Origin: Actomonas aquatica
GTDB taxonomy: Bacteria > Verrucomicrobiota > Verrucomicrobiia > Opitutales > Opitutaceae
Direction of reading: 5' to 3'
DNA length: 64,000 bases
Assembly (NCBI RefSeq): GCF_019679435.2
Contig: NZ_CP139781.1
Location: 682,001-746,000 of the forward strand
How positions within the stretch are numbered: position 1 is the stretch's first letter; every line of letters starts with the position of its first letter. Shown here piece by piece: positions 10,533-19,929 of this stretch. The notes under the pieces are model-generated. The model did not search any database, had not been told where the DNA came from, and was given only the letters and a program-made list of their open reading frames with translations. A program made the translations under genes and the position numbers.

Positions 10533-11774
10533 ATGCGTTTCCCGCGATTTTCCGCTCTGCTTTGCCTCATGACCGCCCCGCTGCTGGCTGCCGATTTTGT
10601 CATCACCGACCACGGTGCCATTGCCGACGGCACCACGCTCAACACGAGCGCCATCCAGGCGACCATCGACGCCGCCCATGACGCCGGCGGTGGCCGCGTC
10701 GTCATCCCGGCCGGGACCTTCCGCAGTGGCGCCATCTTCCTCAAACAGGACGTTGAACTCCACGTCGCCGCCGGCGCCATCCTCCTCGGCTCCGACGATC
10801 TCGCCGACTATCCCAAACGCACCACTCGCATCGAGGGCCACTTCCCCGAGTGGCGCGTCGCTCTCGTCAACGCCTCACAGATCGACGGCCTCAAACTCTC
10901 CGGCGAGGGTGAGATCAACGGCAACGGTCGCGTCTTCTGGGAAGCCTTCTGGGCCCGGCGCAAAGAGAACCCGCAGTGCACCAACCTCGAGGTGGAGCGC
11001 CCGCGCCTGTTCTTCATCGATCGCTGCACCAACGTCGACATCCGCGGCCTCACCCTGCGCGACTCCGGTTTTTGGAACATCCATCTCTACAACTGCCAAA
11101 AGGTCCTGGTCGAAAACGTCTCCATCCACGCGCCAGGCCCCGGCGCGCCCGTGCGTGCGCCGAGCTCCGATGGCATCGACATCGACAGCTGCCAGGACGT
11201 CGTCGTGCGCGGCTGCTTCATCGCCGTCGATGACGATTGCATCGCCCTCAAAGGCACCAAGGGCCCGCTGGCCGATCAGGATGAAACCAGCCCGCCCGTC
11301 GAACGCATCCTCGTCGAAAACTGCACCTTCCAGGACGGCCACGGCGTGCTCACCTGCGGCAGCGAGGCGACGCTCATCCGGGACGTCGTGATCCGCGATT
11401 CCAAGGTCATTGGCGACATCAACCTTGTGCGTCTCAAGCTGCGCCCCGACACGCCGCAGCATTACTCCAACATCCTCTTCGAGAACATCGAAGTGCAGGG
11501 CGGCGGCCGCCTCTTCGACGTGAATCCGTGGCTGCAGTTCTTCGACCTCAAGGGCCATCCCAAACCCTCGCGTCAAGTCGACGGCATCGTCCTGCGCAAC
11601 TTCACCGGCCACTACGGCTCGCCCGGCCGCATCGTCACCAACGAGGGCGACACCATTGCCCCCATCGTGCTCGACAACGTGAACCTCACCTTCGACAAAT
11701 CTGACTTCAAACTCGGCGACAATGTCACGATCGAAGCCACCCGCAGCACCTTCAACGGCGAGCCGGTAAACTGA
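10533..11774 (+). CDS. GH28 polygalacturonase-like pectinase, secreted
   Basis: 413 residues; the ATG chosen gives a signal peptide (RFPRFSALLCLMTAPLLAA) while longer in-frame extensions do not. The right-handed beta-helix family motifs are present in order: Asp213 in SSDGID (motif I, SSD instead of the usual NTD), Asp233-Asp235 in VDDDCIALK (motif II), His270 in GHGVLTCGSE (motif III) and Arg300-x-Lys302 in VRLKLR (motif IV). The family cleaves alpha-galacturonosyl bonds in pectin, or rhamnogalacturonan in some subfamilies, by inversion. Together with the GH106 rhamnosidase this is the best evidence that the locus targets a uronic-acid- and rhamnose-containing polymer. Confidence 0.9.
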   Translation: MRFPRFSALLCLMTAPLLAADFVITDHGAIADGTTLNTSAIQATIDAAHDAGGGRVVIPAGTFRSGAIFLKQDVELHVAAGAILLGSDDLADYPKRTTRIEGHFPEWRVALVNASQIDGLKLSGEGEINGNGRVFWEAFWARRKENPQCTNLEVERPRLFFIDRCTNVDIRGLTLRDSGFWNIHLYNCQKVLVENVSIHAPGPGAPVRAPSSDGIDIDSCQDVVVRGCFIAVDDDCIALKGTKGPLADQDETSPPVERILVENCTFQDGHGVLTCGSEATLIRDVVIRDSKVIGDINLVRLKLRPDTPQHYSNILFENIEVQGGGRLFDVNPWLQFFDLKGHPKPSRQVDGIVLRNFTGHYGSPGRIVTNEGDTIAPIVLDNVNLTFDKSDFKLGDNVTIEATRSTFNGEPVN

Positions 11775-11856
11775 GCCGCAACGCCCTTCGTGCTCCCCCT
11801 TTCTCTGGCCCCACTCCCCTCCCGCACCGACGACTCGACATCAACCCCACCTCCCC

Positions 11857-13560
11857 ATGTTGCGTCCACTTACCGGTCTGTTGACCGGTCTCCTGTTCGC
11901 GTCTCCCGCGCTTGCCGCCGACGTTGCCCACGCCGACTTCGATTCAACCGCCGCCGCCGCCCGGCTGGCGCCCATTTTTGCCCCACCCGCCACCACCACC
12001 GCGGTGCTTTCTCCCGACGGTCGCAAAGTCGCTTTTGACCTGCGGCAGGGAGCACAGATTTCCATCATCGTTTTCGACTTGGACGCCCCGCAGGGTCTGC
12101 TCGGTAACGTCGTAATTGCGCAGGATCCTCCGCAGCGGACGCGGGAAGACGCGCGCTGCGAGGTGCTGCTCCTCTCCTGGGCCAGCCCCGAACGGATCGT
12201 TGCCGCCACCATCACCCCGACACTGAGTCGGCCTCATGTGGCTGTTTTCAGTTTTGATGCCGATGGGAGCAATGCGACCGATCCTCGGGCGCTCGACACC
12301 GATGGCGGTCTCAGCATGCCGATCGGACCGATTGCGGGCCCCACTCCGCAGGTCGTGGTCATCCCGAGTCGTCGGACGCGCGCCAGAACGACCAGCTTCA
12401 AGTCCGGCGACCCATCCGCTCCCCGACGCACCATGGGGCCGAGCGAGTTGCAAGTGCTCGACCTCAACACCGGGGCCACCCGATCGGTCGATGCAGCGGA
12501 TCCGGAGTTCGCCACGCTGCTCGCCTCCCTCAGCGCCACGCGCGACCAACAACACGGCGATCTCGACGCGGACGCGGCCTTCCTCCGCCGCACCTTGCCG
12601 GGAGTCCAGTTCGATCTCCTGTCCACCGCCCCGGGATCCAGTCGCCGGGTTGCGCGGTTAAAACGCGCCGATCGGCCTGCCCGCTTCCTCGCCTTCGATC
12701 GCGCCACGGGCCAGCTGTGGGATCTCACCGGTGACCCGGCCCGACCCGCTGGCGCCCCGCCCGCCTTTCAACTGTTTGAACTGGAAAACCAGGGCGAAAC
12801 GTTTCGCGGCTTCGTCTCCTTGCCCGCCGGCGAGCGCCTCGCCGATCTGCCGGTGATCTACCTGCCATGGAAAATTGGATACAAGATGAGGCATCAAGAA
12901 TTTGAACCCCTCATCGCCGCCTTCAATACCATGGGTTACGCCGTCGTCGCGGTGGAACCAAGCGATTGGGAAAACCAATCGGCAGGCATGCACCTCACGA
13001 TGAGCGAACGTCGCCTGATGCCGCTGCTCGATCCCCCACCCGCTCCAGAGCAGGCAGACTTCACCGCGGACCGGGAGCTCATGCGGCTCCGGCTCAACCC
13101 GCCCCTGGAACAGGTCCAGCGCGAACTCGACCACGTCCTGCGCGCGCTCGAATTGGTATCAGCGCAACACGGTTTGAGTCGCACCAAGGTCGCACTCTTT
13201 GCGGACGGCCAGTGCGATCGCCAAAGCTTGTTGCTCTACACCCATGCCCCGACCCGGTTTAAGGCGCTGGTGTTGTGCGGCGTTAACCTCGGGAGCGGTC
13301 CGGAAGAGATGGGCGAATGGTCCCAACTCATCGAAAAAGACGCGGCACACATCAAAACGCGCGCCTTCTTTGCCTACCCGGATTCCCGCCCGCGCATCGT
13401 TTCCTACGTCGGCCGTGTGACCGCCAAATTAAAGGCGGTCGGCGTCGACTGCGAAGAGGCGCCCACCGATTTTGAAGGGGTGAACCCGATGGCGAGCACC
13501 CACTACGCCGCCACGCTCGCGCAGGTTGAAGCCTTTCTCCAGGCGAGCCTAAATCCCTGA
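11857..13560 (+). CDS. Secreted S9/prolyl-oligopeptidase-like protein lacking the catalytic serine (copy 1)
   Basis: 567 residues with a signal peptide (LRPLTGLLTGLLFASPALAA). An N-terminal half with VLSPDGRKVAFDLR-type strands resembles the propeller region of S9 peptidases, and the C-terminal half (about 310-565) resembles an alpha/beta hydrolase. Aligned with the S9 nucleophile elbow GGSYGG, this protein reads ADGQCD, so the serine is Gly. A His near the C-terminus (STHYAATLAQVEAFL) is still present. It is therefore probably a pseudoenzyme or has a different activity. A homologous gene follows directly, 61 bp downstream on the same strand, so they are likely co-transcribed. Confidence 0.7.
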   Translation: MLRPLTGLLTGLLFASPALAADVAHADFDSTAAAARLAPIFAPPATTTAVLSPDGRKVAFDLRQGAQISIIVFDLDAPQGLLGNVVIAQDPPQRTREDARCEVLLLSWASPERIVAATITPTLSRPHVAVFSFDADGSNATDPRALDTDGGLSMPIGPIAGPTPQVVVIPSRRTRARTTSFKSGDPSAPRRTMGPSELQVLDLNTGATRSVDAADPEFATLLASLSATRDQQHGDLDADAAFLRRTLPGVQFDLLSTAPGSSRRVARLKRADRPARFLAFDRATGQLWDLTGDPARPAGAPPAFQLFELENQGETFRGFVSLPAGERLADLPVIYLPWKIGYKMRHQEFEPLIAAFNTMGYAVVAVEPSDWENQSAGMHLTMSERRLMPLLDPPPAPEQADFTADRELMRLRLNPPLEQVQRELDHVLRALELVSAQHGLSRTKVALFADGQCDRQSLLLYTHAPTRFKALVLCGVNLGSGPEEMGEWSQLIEKDAAHIKTRAFFAYPDSRPRIVSYVGRVTAKLKAVGVDCEEAPTDFEGVNPMASTHYAATLAQVEAFLQASLNP

Positions 13561-13621
13561 CCACGCCGGCGACACTTCGCCGGGAGCGGTCGTCTCAAAC
13601 ACCGTTTCGCGATTTTCCGGT

Positions 13622-15361
13622 ATGCCACCTCGCTTCGTTGCTTACCTGCTGGTCGGGGCCTTGCTCTCGCTCGCGCCGAGGGCGGTTCGGTTGTCGGCCG
13701 AGACCCCCGACGCACCGCTGCTCGCCGCCGCCGAGCGTTTTGAGCCCTTCTTCTTCTCGCCCGCCACCAGCGTGGCCGCTCTGTCCCCCGACGGCACCAA
13801 GGCCGCGTTTGATCTGCGCCGCGAAGACAAACTCTCCATTCTCACCCTTGATCTCAGCCGTCCGTCACAGCCCCTGGCCGAGGTCGTCGTTGGCTCCAAC
13901 CAACTCGCGACCAGCTGGCGGATGGCCCGGCTGGGCATGGATCAGCTGCCGCGCGCCGAAGTGCTGCGCTGGATTTCGCCCGACCGCCTCGTTGTCGGCA
14001 GCAACATCATCGCGAGGACCTTTCGCGGACAAAACGTGCTCTTCGCCTTCGATGCCGATGGCAACCACGCGGTGGCCTTGCGCTCGGGTCTGGACGAGGA
14101 TCGCAACCTCCGCTTCCGCGCGATGTCGCTGGAGCCGAAACCGCTGTTGATTAGCTCCTACATGGTGCCTCCCATGCAAGGCATGCGCCCCTACGAGGTT
14201 TGGGACGAAACCGACCTGTTGACCGGAAAAATCCGCAAGCTGCGCAAAGAGGACCAAGTGGCCTTTGTTCGGTCGCTGGCCGATCAGCGCAAAGCCGGCG
14301 AGAAAGGCAGCGAGGCCTACTTCACCTTCCTCGAAGTACTCTTCCCCGACGCCCGGATCGAGCTTCAACGCACCACCAGCCCCCTGCCGCGCCGCATCGC
14401 CCGCATCCAGACGCTCAACCACCCCGGGTCCTTCTACGTTTGTGACCCGACCAACAGACAGATTTGGGACCTCGCGCGCGTCGCCCCCGACAACTCCCTG
14501 CGTCGTCCGGTGGACTTAGAGACCTTCACGGTGCCCGATCCGGTGGCCCCCATCACCGGTTGGATTTCGACCCCGCGTTACTCCCTTTCCGAACGCGCCC
14601 CGGTGGTTTTGTTCATGGAACGCGCCAACGGCACCGTCGATGCCGCGCACACCTATTCACCCATCGTCGCCGCCCTCACCGAAATGGGCTTCGCCGTGGT
14701 CGGGATCCATGATCCGAAGATCAAACCACAACCCGGTCGACAGTTCCTCCGCGAATTCGATTCCTACCTCGGCGAGTCGGAGCGTTGGGTTATCGGCTCG
14801 AACCAACTCCGGCCCGTCGAGCCACCCACTGCCTACAACACTCGACACGAGGAAACGGACGCCAACCAGACGTTCGCCGAGCGGGCCGCGCGGGCACTCG
14901 ACCACGCGGCGGAACACCACCAACTCAGCCGCCGTGCTGTCGCGGTCTTTGGCACGGCCTTTGCGTCGGTCGCCTCACTCGATCTGGCAGCCCGTCTGCC
15001 CGGCCGCTTTCGCGGTATCATCGCCTACAATGTCCCCCCTCAAAGCCGTAAACGTGACCCGGCGTGGTATGCCTCCCTTAAAGCCAGCCCAGACGGTTTC
15101 GCGGGCGCAGCGTTGGTGATCTACAATAACGGCATCGGTTCACGCGAAGGTGCGTCGCCGCAAAAGGAGACCGCGGTCAACACGCGCTACCAACTCCAGC
15201 GGCGACAGGTTCAATGTGAACTGCAACCCGCCGAATTTCTGGCGCTGCAACCCGATCGCCCGGTCGAAACCGCCCTACTCTTCGCCCACATCGAACGCTT
15301 CCTCAACGAACACCTCTACCGCTACGCGACCGAAATCGGCGAACTCGAGGTGCGCAACTGA
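13622..15361 (+). CDS. Secreted S9/prolyl-oligopeptidase-like protein lacking the catalytic serine (copy 2)
   Basis: 579 residues with a signal peptide (PPRFVAYLLVGALLSLAPRAV). It is paralogous to the preceding protein: both share VAALSPDGTKAAFDLR-like N-termini and the same two-part layout. At the nucleophile elbow it reads GTAFAS where S9 enzymes have GGSYGG, so the serine is Ala. Because the two copies have lost the serine to different residues, the loss is either ancient with drift or happened separately. Possible roles are glycan or peptide binding in the periplasm; nothing in the sequence fixes this. Confidence 0.7.
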   Translation: MPPRFVAYLLVGALLSLAPRAVRLSAETPDAPLLAAAERFEPFFFSPATSVAALSPDGTKAAFDLRREDKLSILTLDLSRPSQPLAEVVVGSNQLATSWRMARLGMDQLPRAEVLRWISPDRLVVGSNIIARTFRGQNVLFAFDADGNHAVALRSGLDEDRNLRFRAMSLEPKPLLISSYMVPPMQGMRPYEVWDETDLLTGKIRKLRKEDQVAFVRSLADQRKAGEKGSEAYFTFLEVLFPDARIELQRTTSPLPRRIARIQTLNHPGSFYVCDPTNRQIWDLARVAPDNSLRRPVDLETFTVPDPVAPITGWISTPRYSLSERAPVVLFMERANGTVDAAHTYSPIVAALTEMGFAVVGIHDPKIKPQPGRQFLREFDSYLGESERWVIGSNQLRPVEPPTAYNTRHEETDANQTFAERAARALDHAAEHHQLSRRAVAVFGTAFASVASLDLAARLPGRFRGIIAYNVPPQSRKRDPAWYASLKASPDGFAGAALVIYNNGIGSREGASPQKETAVNTRYQLQRRQVQCELQPAEFLALQPDRPVETALLFAHIERFLNEHLYRYATEIGELEVRN

Positions 15362-15371
15362 GCCGGGTCCC

Positions 15372-15527
15372 GGTGGACGCCGACGTCCCCGGCGGCGTCA
15401 CGTTGGTAGGGCCCGTCCTCCCGGCCGGGCCGACCGCTGCGTGCTTCCACCCTCACACCGCCGACCGCGCCCGGAGGTCCCGGTCCACCTCAGACCGCAG
15501 GTGGACGCCGACGTCCCCGGCGGCGTC
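15372..15527. repeat. REP-like hairpin element, dimer (copies 2 and 3)
   Basis: Two copies of the GACGCCG...CGGCGTC hairpin (15372-15399 and 15499-15527) flank about 100 bp of GC-rich sequence that includes GGTCCCGGTCCACCT. The dimer sits between the convergent S9-like and GH106 genes and matches the dimer at 19719-19887 in layout. Confidence 0.8.
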
Positions 15528-15554
15528 GTTTCACCCTATCGGTCGGCCTGTGCC

Positions 15555-18500
15555 TTACCGCAACCCCACCCGCACGGGGTTCAACAGCCGCACCGGGCCG
15601 AGCAATCCCGAGGCCAGCAGCGGCTCGTCCTTGTCGTAAAACTTCCAAGTCGCAAACGACACGCGCCCACCGGCGGGCTTGGGCTCGCCCCGCTTATACC
15701 AGTCGGGCAACTCGCCGATACCGCCGGCTTCGACGCCACGCTCATCGGCGCGGCCGAAGTGATCCTCCACCGGCAGGAATTCGTCACCGATCAAACGATT
15801 GGGCCAGAGCGTGGTGACCTGCACATCCAGTTCATTCACGCCGGCATGCACGAAGTCGGTCACGTCGAGCCGATACGGCTCCTTCCACACGTTGCCGACC
15901 GGACGGCCGTTGAGGCTCACTTCGGCGATGACCTCCACCCGACCGAGGTCGAGCACCACGCGTCGATCCGACGCCAGCCACGCCTCGGGAACGTCAACGC
16001 TGTGTCGATAACTCGCCGTGCCCGCGAAGTGTTTTACGCCGAAATCCGCGTGCCGATGCAGCGACTGCAAGGCCGGCAACGTAATGGAATCCGGCGCACC
16101 CCGATCGGCCTGGAACGCCACGGTCCATGCGCCGTCGAGCGTGATCGGCGTCGCCACGTCGACGACCGTCGTCGCCCCGTCATCCAAGGCGTAAGCGCCG
16201 CTCTGCCACACCACCGCGCTCACGCGGTCTGCCGTGTCGCTGCCCGTGTCGCGCGAAACTTCACTCACCACCGGCAAGGCCAGCGGTGGTGCGCCGGCCG
16301 CGAACTGCTGCGCGAGTTCCGCCCCCTCCAGCGCGCGCGCCACGCTCAGCGCCGGCGTGGTGTTGCCTTCAAAATAATACACCACGCCACGTGACGGCGG
16401 CGGTCTTTCGCCAGCCGCTCGCGTCAGGCGTTCGATGCCCGGGAAGCTGAGCATGTAATCGACCGGCGGTGGCGGCGCGCCCACGCCCGAGTGCACGATC
16501 GCACCGGACTTGAGGCCGGTGTGCACGTGCGCGCCGTTCACATACAACTCCGGCACGCCGTCGCGATAGACCACGGCCACATGCGTCCAACCCGAGACGG
16601 GCTGCTCCCACACCAGCACCGCCGGGCAGGACTCGGTCGCGCGCTCGACCACGAAGATGCCGTTGCGCCCGACCGCCAAGCCCGCCGTGGCGTGACCCGC
16701 GCCGAAACGCACGTCGCCCGGATCGGCCGGGATCGCGTAAAACTTGCCGACTTCATCGATGCGGCCGGTCGTCGATTCCTTCGGCATGACGCGCAGGTTG
16801 GTGTCGGGCTTGACCCAGATCGCCATGGTGAAATCGCCGTGCACATCCAGGGCCTCGGGCGCGACCGTCGTCGCCGCCAACACGGGTTGTCCGTCGCGCG
16901 TCAGGGTTGCCGCCGCCGCCGCGATCGGTTCGACCGCATCGGGCAGCAGCACGAAAACCGATTCGCTCGGTTCGAGCCGCAGCGGCACGAGCGTCCGGTC
17001 TCCATCATTTGAATACACCGCCAGTCGCTCATGGCGACCGCTCTCCGGCCACCACAACTGCGGCTCGCGACCGGCCATGTCGCGCAGCGAAAGCGTGAGG
17101 TCCTCCACCGCGCGTTGTTTGTTGCCGATGAAAAACAGATCCGCGCCGTCCAAGCGGCGGTGGGCCCAGGACAGCGCCGTGTCGGCGCGCGGGCCGGTCC
17201 AGGTCACGTCGGGCGCGAGTTCGAGACGTTGCAGCGCCTCGCCGATGCTTAAGCCGGTCCAGACGCGATCACCCTGCGCCCAGAGCGCGTCGGCCATGGC
17301 CAGCATGTGCGTTTCGCTTTGCGGATACCCGGTGAGCGTGGGCGAGAACTCGGGCTTCGGTCCCAGCACGGTGCCGCCGGCGGCCACAAATTCGCGCAGC
17401 TTGGCCAGCACCGTCGGGCTCATTGCCCGCAAGTTATCCGGCAGCACCAACAACCGATAGCGCCCACCTTCCGGCAGCGTGTAGGCGCCGTCGCGCACCG
17501 TGATGCGATTGAGCAGCGCCTCGGCATTGATCAGGTCGTAGGTGTAGCCCGGTGGCAGCACCGGCATGGCGTATTGCGAAGGATCGGGCGAACGCTCGCC
17601 GATGAAGTAGAGCACGTCGGCCGCATAGGTGCCCTGCCGCAGCAGGAACTGGCTGCGCGCGATGGTATTGATCCACTCGCTGCTTTTCAGGAACCAGGTG
17701 TTTGTGCGCTCAATATGCGAACCATACGGGCCCTGCGCCATGCCCGGACCGGCCGTCGGATGTGGTTGATGCGCCCAGCGGTGAAAGACGATGTGGTTCA
17801 TGCCGTGGGCAAACATCTCGTCGCCCAACGCCTTGAACGCATATGGGTAGCCCAGCCAACGCGCGCTCTCCGACCACCCGGTGAATGACTCGGCGGCGAC
17901 CACCGGCTTGCCGTAGACGTGCGCGGCCGAGGTCACCATTTTGACAACGCGGTTCGGCGTCCAGGGCGTGCGCGCCCAGAACTCGGTGGTGGGCACGTCG
18001 GGCAGACCGGCGACCTGCAACTCGTCGAAGTTGCCCGGCCCATAACCCTCGATGAAAAAGCGCAGGCCGTGCGCGCGGGCATGTTCGCCCATGCGACCGT
18101 AGTAGTGCTCGGCCATGAGCTGCGCCTGCACGCGGCGGAAGTCGTAGAGGAAGCGCTCCGACACGCCGGCGTCGCCCACGATGCGGCCGGTGAGCGCCGG
18201 CAGGTAGGGCCGCAGATCGTAACCGGCGCGGGCGGCAAACTCGGCGGGCATCGCCGCCGTCCAATTCTGCATGCCCGCCTCGTAGCTATCGATGGTGAGC
18301 GTGGCCGGGCCCTTGGCGCCGACGGCGGTGGCGTCGGCCATGACCTGCTTGATCACGGTGTTGAAATGGCGATCGACCGCGGCGGGGTTAAACTTGTCGC
18401 ACTCCAGGCCGGTGCCCGCGACAGAGGCCGCGACATTGGTTTTGCCGGTCGGTGTCTGGCCCAGCCGCAGCACGATCCAGGCGCCGGCCGGAGCATCCCA

Positions 18501-19589
18501 TTGCAAGCGGCCGTCGTTCACCTGTGCTGTGAGGTCGAGCACCGCGGCCGGATCGATGGTCGCGGTCGGCGAAACCGGCGTCGGGAGCTTGAGTTGACCC
18601 GACACGCGGTAATCGAAATTGGCTTTCGCCACCCAGTCCGAGACGCGTGGCGTGCGGTGTAACGCGAGGTCGCCCAACTCGCCGTCGCGCGTCGCCGTGA
18701 AACGCGCCACGCGGATCGCGCCCGTCTCAAACGAACGCACCGCCGGCGCGATGATGCCGTGGCGCCCGGGTGAGGACACCCGGGTCACGGCCGCGAAATC
18801 CGTGCCGTCGATCGAGGCTTCAAATTGCAGGTTCGGAAAACGCCCGTCGCGGGTCGGTTGCGCGGTCAGGGCGTGCAGCGCCACCGGTTCGGCGAACACG
18901 ATGTCGAGGGCGTCGCCAGCCTTGAGCTCGACCTTGGTGTCCCAGGAGCCGTCGGCCAGGATCGCCGGATCGATGGTGCGGCCGTCACTCACGGTCACGC
19001 GCTCGATCGCGCTCAGGTAGGGCGTGGTCTCCGCCGCCGGCGCCGGGAACGCCAGCACCGCGATGTCGCGATAATACCCCTCGTTGATCTGCGGCTGCGC
19101 GAGCGCGAGGTCGACCGAGTGCCCGCCCACGACGGTCGTTTCGCTCCACACCAGTTGCTGCATGGCGAGTTCGGGCGTGATCCAAGGACCGCCGCTGCTG
19201 GACCAACCCGGCGCGTTGTGCATGCCAATCTCGATGCCGAGGCGGTTGCCCTCGCTGATGGCGTGGGCCATGAGGCTGCGCCACTCCTCACCGAGGTAGG
19301 TGGCAGGGCCCTGCGGCAGGTAGTCACCGCCGTCAAAAGCCATCACGCCGCCCATTCCGACCGCGGCCATGGCCTCGATGTCGCGGGTGATGCCTTCGCG
19401 CGACACGTTGCCATTCATCCAAAACCAAAAGGCCCACGGGCGGGTCTCGGGCGGCGGCGCCGCGAAGCCCGCGGCGAGCTCGGGGAACGGCTCGGCCGCA
19501 CGCGTGGACACGGGTGCGAGGCAAACCACGATGCCGGCGAGACCGACGGCCAAGGAGAGGAACGGAGACAGAAAACGAGGACGGGGCAT
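15555..19589 (-). CDS. GH106 alpha-L-rhamnosidase-like glycoside hydrolase, secreted, with LamG-like module
   Basis: 1,344 residues from the ATG at 19589; an upstream in-frame TTG would only add residues before the signal peptide (PRPRFLSPFLSLAVGLAGIV). The N-terminal half carries GH106 features such as WAFWFWMNGNVS, GMHNAPGWSSSGGPWI and an acidic loop TIDSYEAG. A LamG/concanavalin-like module lies at about 910-1060 (HGDFTMAIWVKPD) and a GH2-like jelly roll at about 1190-1340 (VSLNGRPVGNVWKEPY). The family releases alpha-L-rhamnose from rhamnogalacturonan, RG-II or ulvan fragments. Its length and extra lectin-like module fit a large periplasmic or surface enzyme acting on complex side chains. 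It converges with the S9-like pair. Confidence 0.88.
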   Translation of the reverse strand: MPRPRFLSPFLSLAVGLAGIVVCLAPVSTRAAEPFPELAAGFAAPPPETRPWAFWFWMNGNVSREGITRDIEAMAAVGMGGVMAFDGGDYLPQGPATYLGEEWRSLMAHAISEGNRLGIEIGMHNAPGWSSSGGPWITPELAMQQLVWSETTVVGGHSVDLALAQPQINEGYYRDIAVLAFPAPAAETTPYLSAIERVTVSDGRTIDPAILADGSWDTKVELKAGDALDIVFAEPVALHALTAQPTRDGRFPNLQFEASIDGTDFAAVTRVSSPGRHGIIAPAVRSFETGAIRVARFTATRDGELGDLALHRTPRVSDWVAKANFDYRVSGQLKLPTPVSPTATIDPAAVLDLTAQVNDGRLQWDAPAGAWIVLRLGQTPTGKTNVAASVAGTGLECDKFNPAAVDRHFNTVIKQVMADATAVGAKGPATLTIDSYEAGMQNWTAAMPAEFAARAGYDLRPYLPALTGRIVGDAGVSERFLYDFRRVQAQLMAEHYYGRMGEHARAHGLRFFIEGYGPGNFDELQVAGLPDVPTTEFWARTPWTPNRVVKMVTSAAHVYGKPVVAAESFTGWSESARWLGYPYAFKALGDEMFAHGMNHIVFHRWAHQPHPTAGPGMAQGPYGSHIERTNTWFLKSSEWINTIARSQFLLRQGTYAADVLYFIGERSPDPSQYAMPVLPPGYTYDLINAEALLNRITVRDGAYTLPEGGRYRLLVLPDNLRAMSPTVLAKLREFVAAGGTVLGPKPEFSPTLTGYPQSETHMLAMADALWAQGDRVWTGLSIGEALQRLELAPDVTWTGPRADTALSWAHRRLDGADLFFIGNKQRAVEDLTLSLRDMAGREPQLWWPESGRHERLAVYSNDGDRTLVPLRLEPSESVFVLLPDAVEPIAAAAATLTRDGQPVLAATTVAPEALDVHGDFTMAIWVKPDTNLRVMPKESTTGRIDEVGKFYAIPADPGDVRFGAGHATAGLAVGRNGIFVVERATESCPAVLVWEQPVSGWTHVAVVYRDGVPELYVNGAHVHTGLKSGAIVHSGVGAPPPPVDYMLSFPGIERLTRAAGERPPPSRGVVYYFEGNTTPALSVARALEGAELAQQFAAGAPPLALPVVSEVSRDTGSDTADRVSAVVWQSGAYALDDGATTVVDVATPITLDGAWTVAFQADRGAPDSITLPALQSLHRHADFGVKHFAGTASYRHSVDVPEAWLASDRRVVLDLGRVEVIAEVSLNGRPVGNVWKEPYRLDVTDFVHAGVNELDVQVTTLWPNRLIGDEFLPVEDHFGRADERGVEAGGIGELPDWYKRGEPKPAGGRVSFATWKFYDKDEPLLASGLLGPVRLLNPVRVGLR

Positions 19590-19929
19590 GGCGACAGGCA
19601 AGGGGTTCACGCTACGGTTCAGGCGGGGCAAAACAATGGGGGATCCTCACCCTACCGTATGGAATCCGCGTAATTCCTCCGGGATTCGCCCTAAAACTGG
19701 ACGGATCCTACTGCCCATGGTGGACGCCGACGTCCCCGGCGGCGTCGCGTCGGTAGGGTCGGACCGCCGGGCCGACCGCGCCTGAATGGCTCGTGCTCGG
19801 CCACGTTCCCCGACCCAACGCCGACCGAGCCCGGAGGTCTCGGTCCACCTCGGACCGCAGGTGGACGCCGACGTCCCCGGCGGCGTCACGCAGGTAGGGG
19901 CGAACTGAGAACGGCGCGCGTTGCGCCGC
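19590..19929. repeat. Intergenic region with REP-like dimer (copies 4 and 5)
   Basis: This 340-bp gap upstream of the GH106 gene and downstream of the ribB-like gene holds hairpin copies at 19719-19746 and 19859-19887, with the full GTCCACCT...AGGTGGAC outer repeat on the second. The rest, including the presumed GH106 promoter near 19600-19700, shows no recognisable motif or ORF. Confidence 0.75.
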
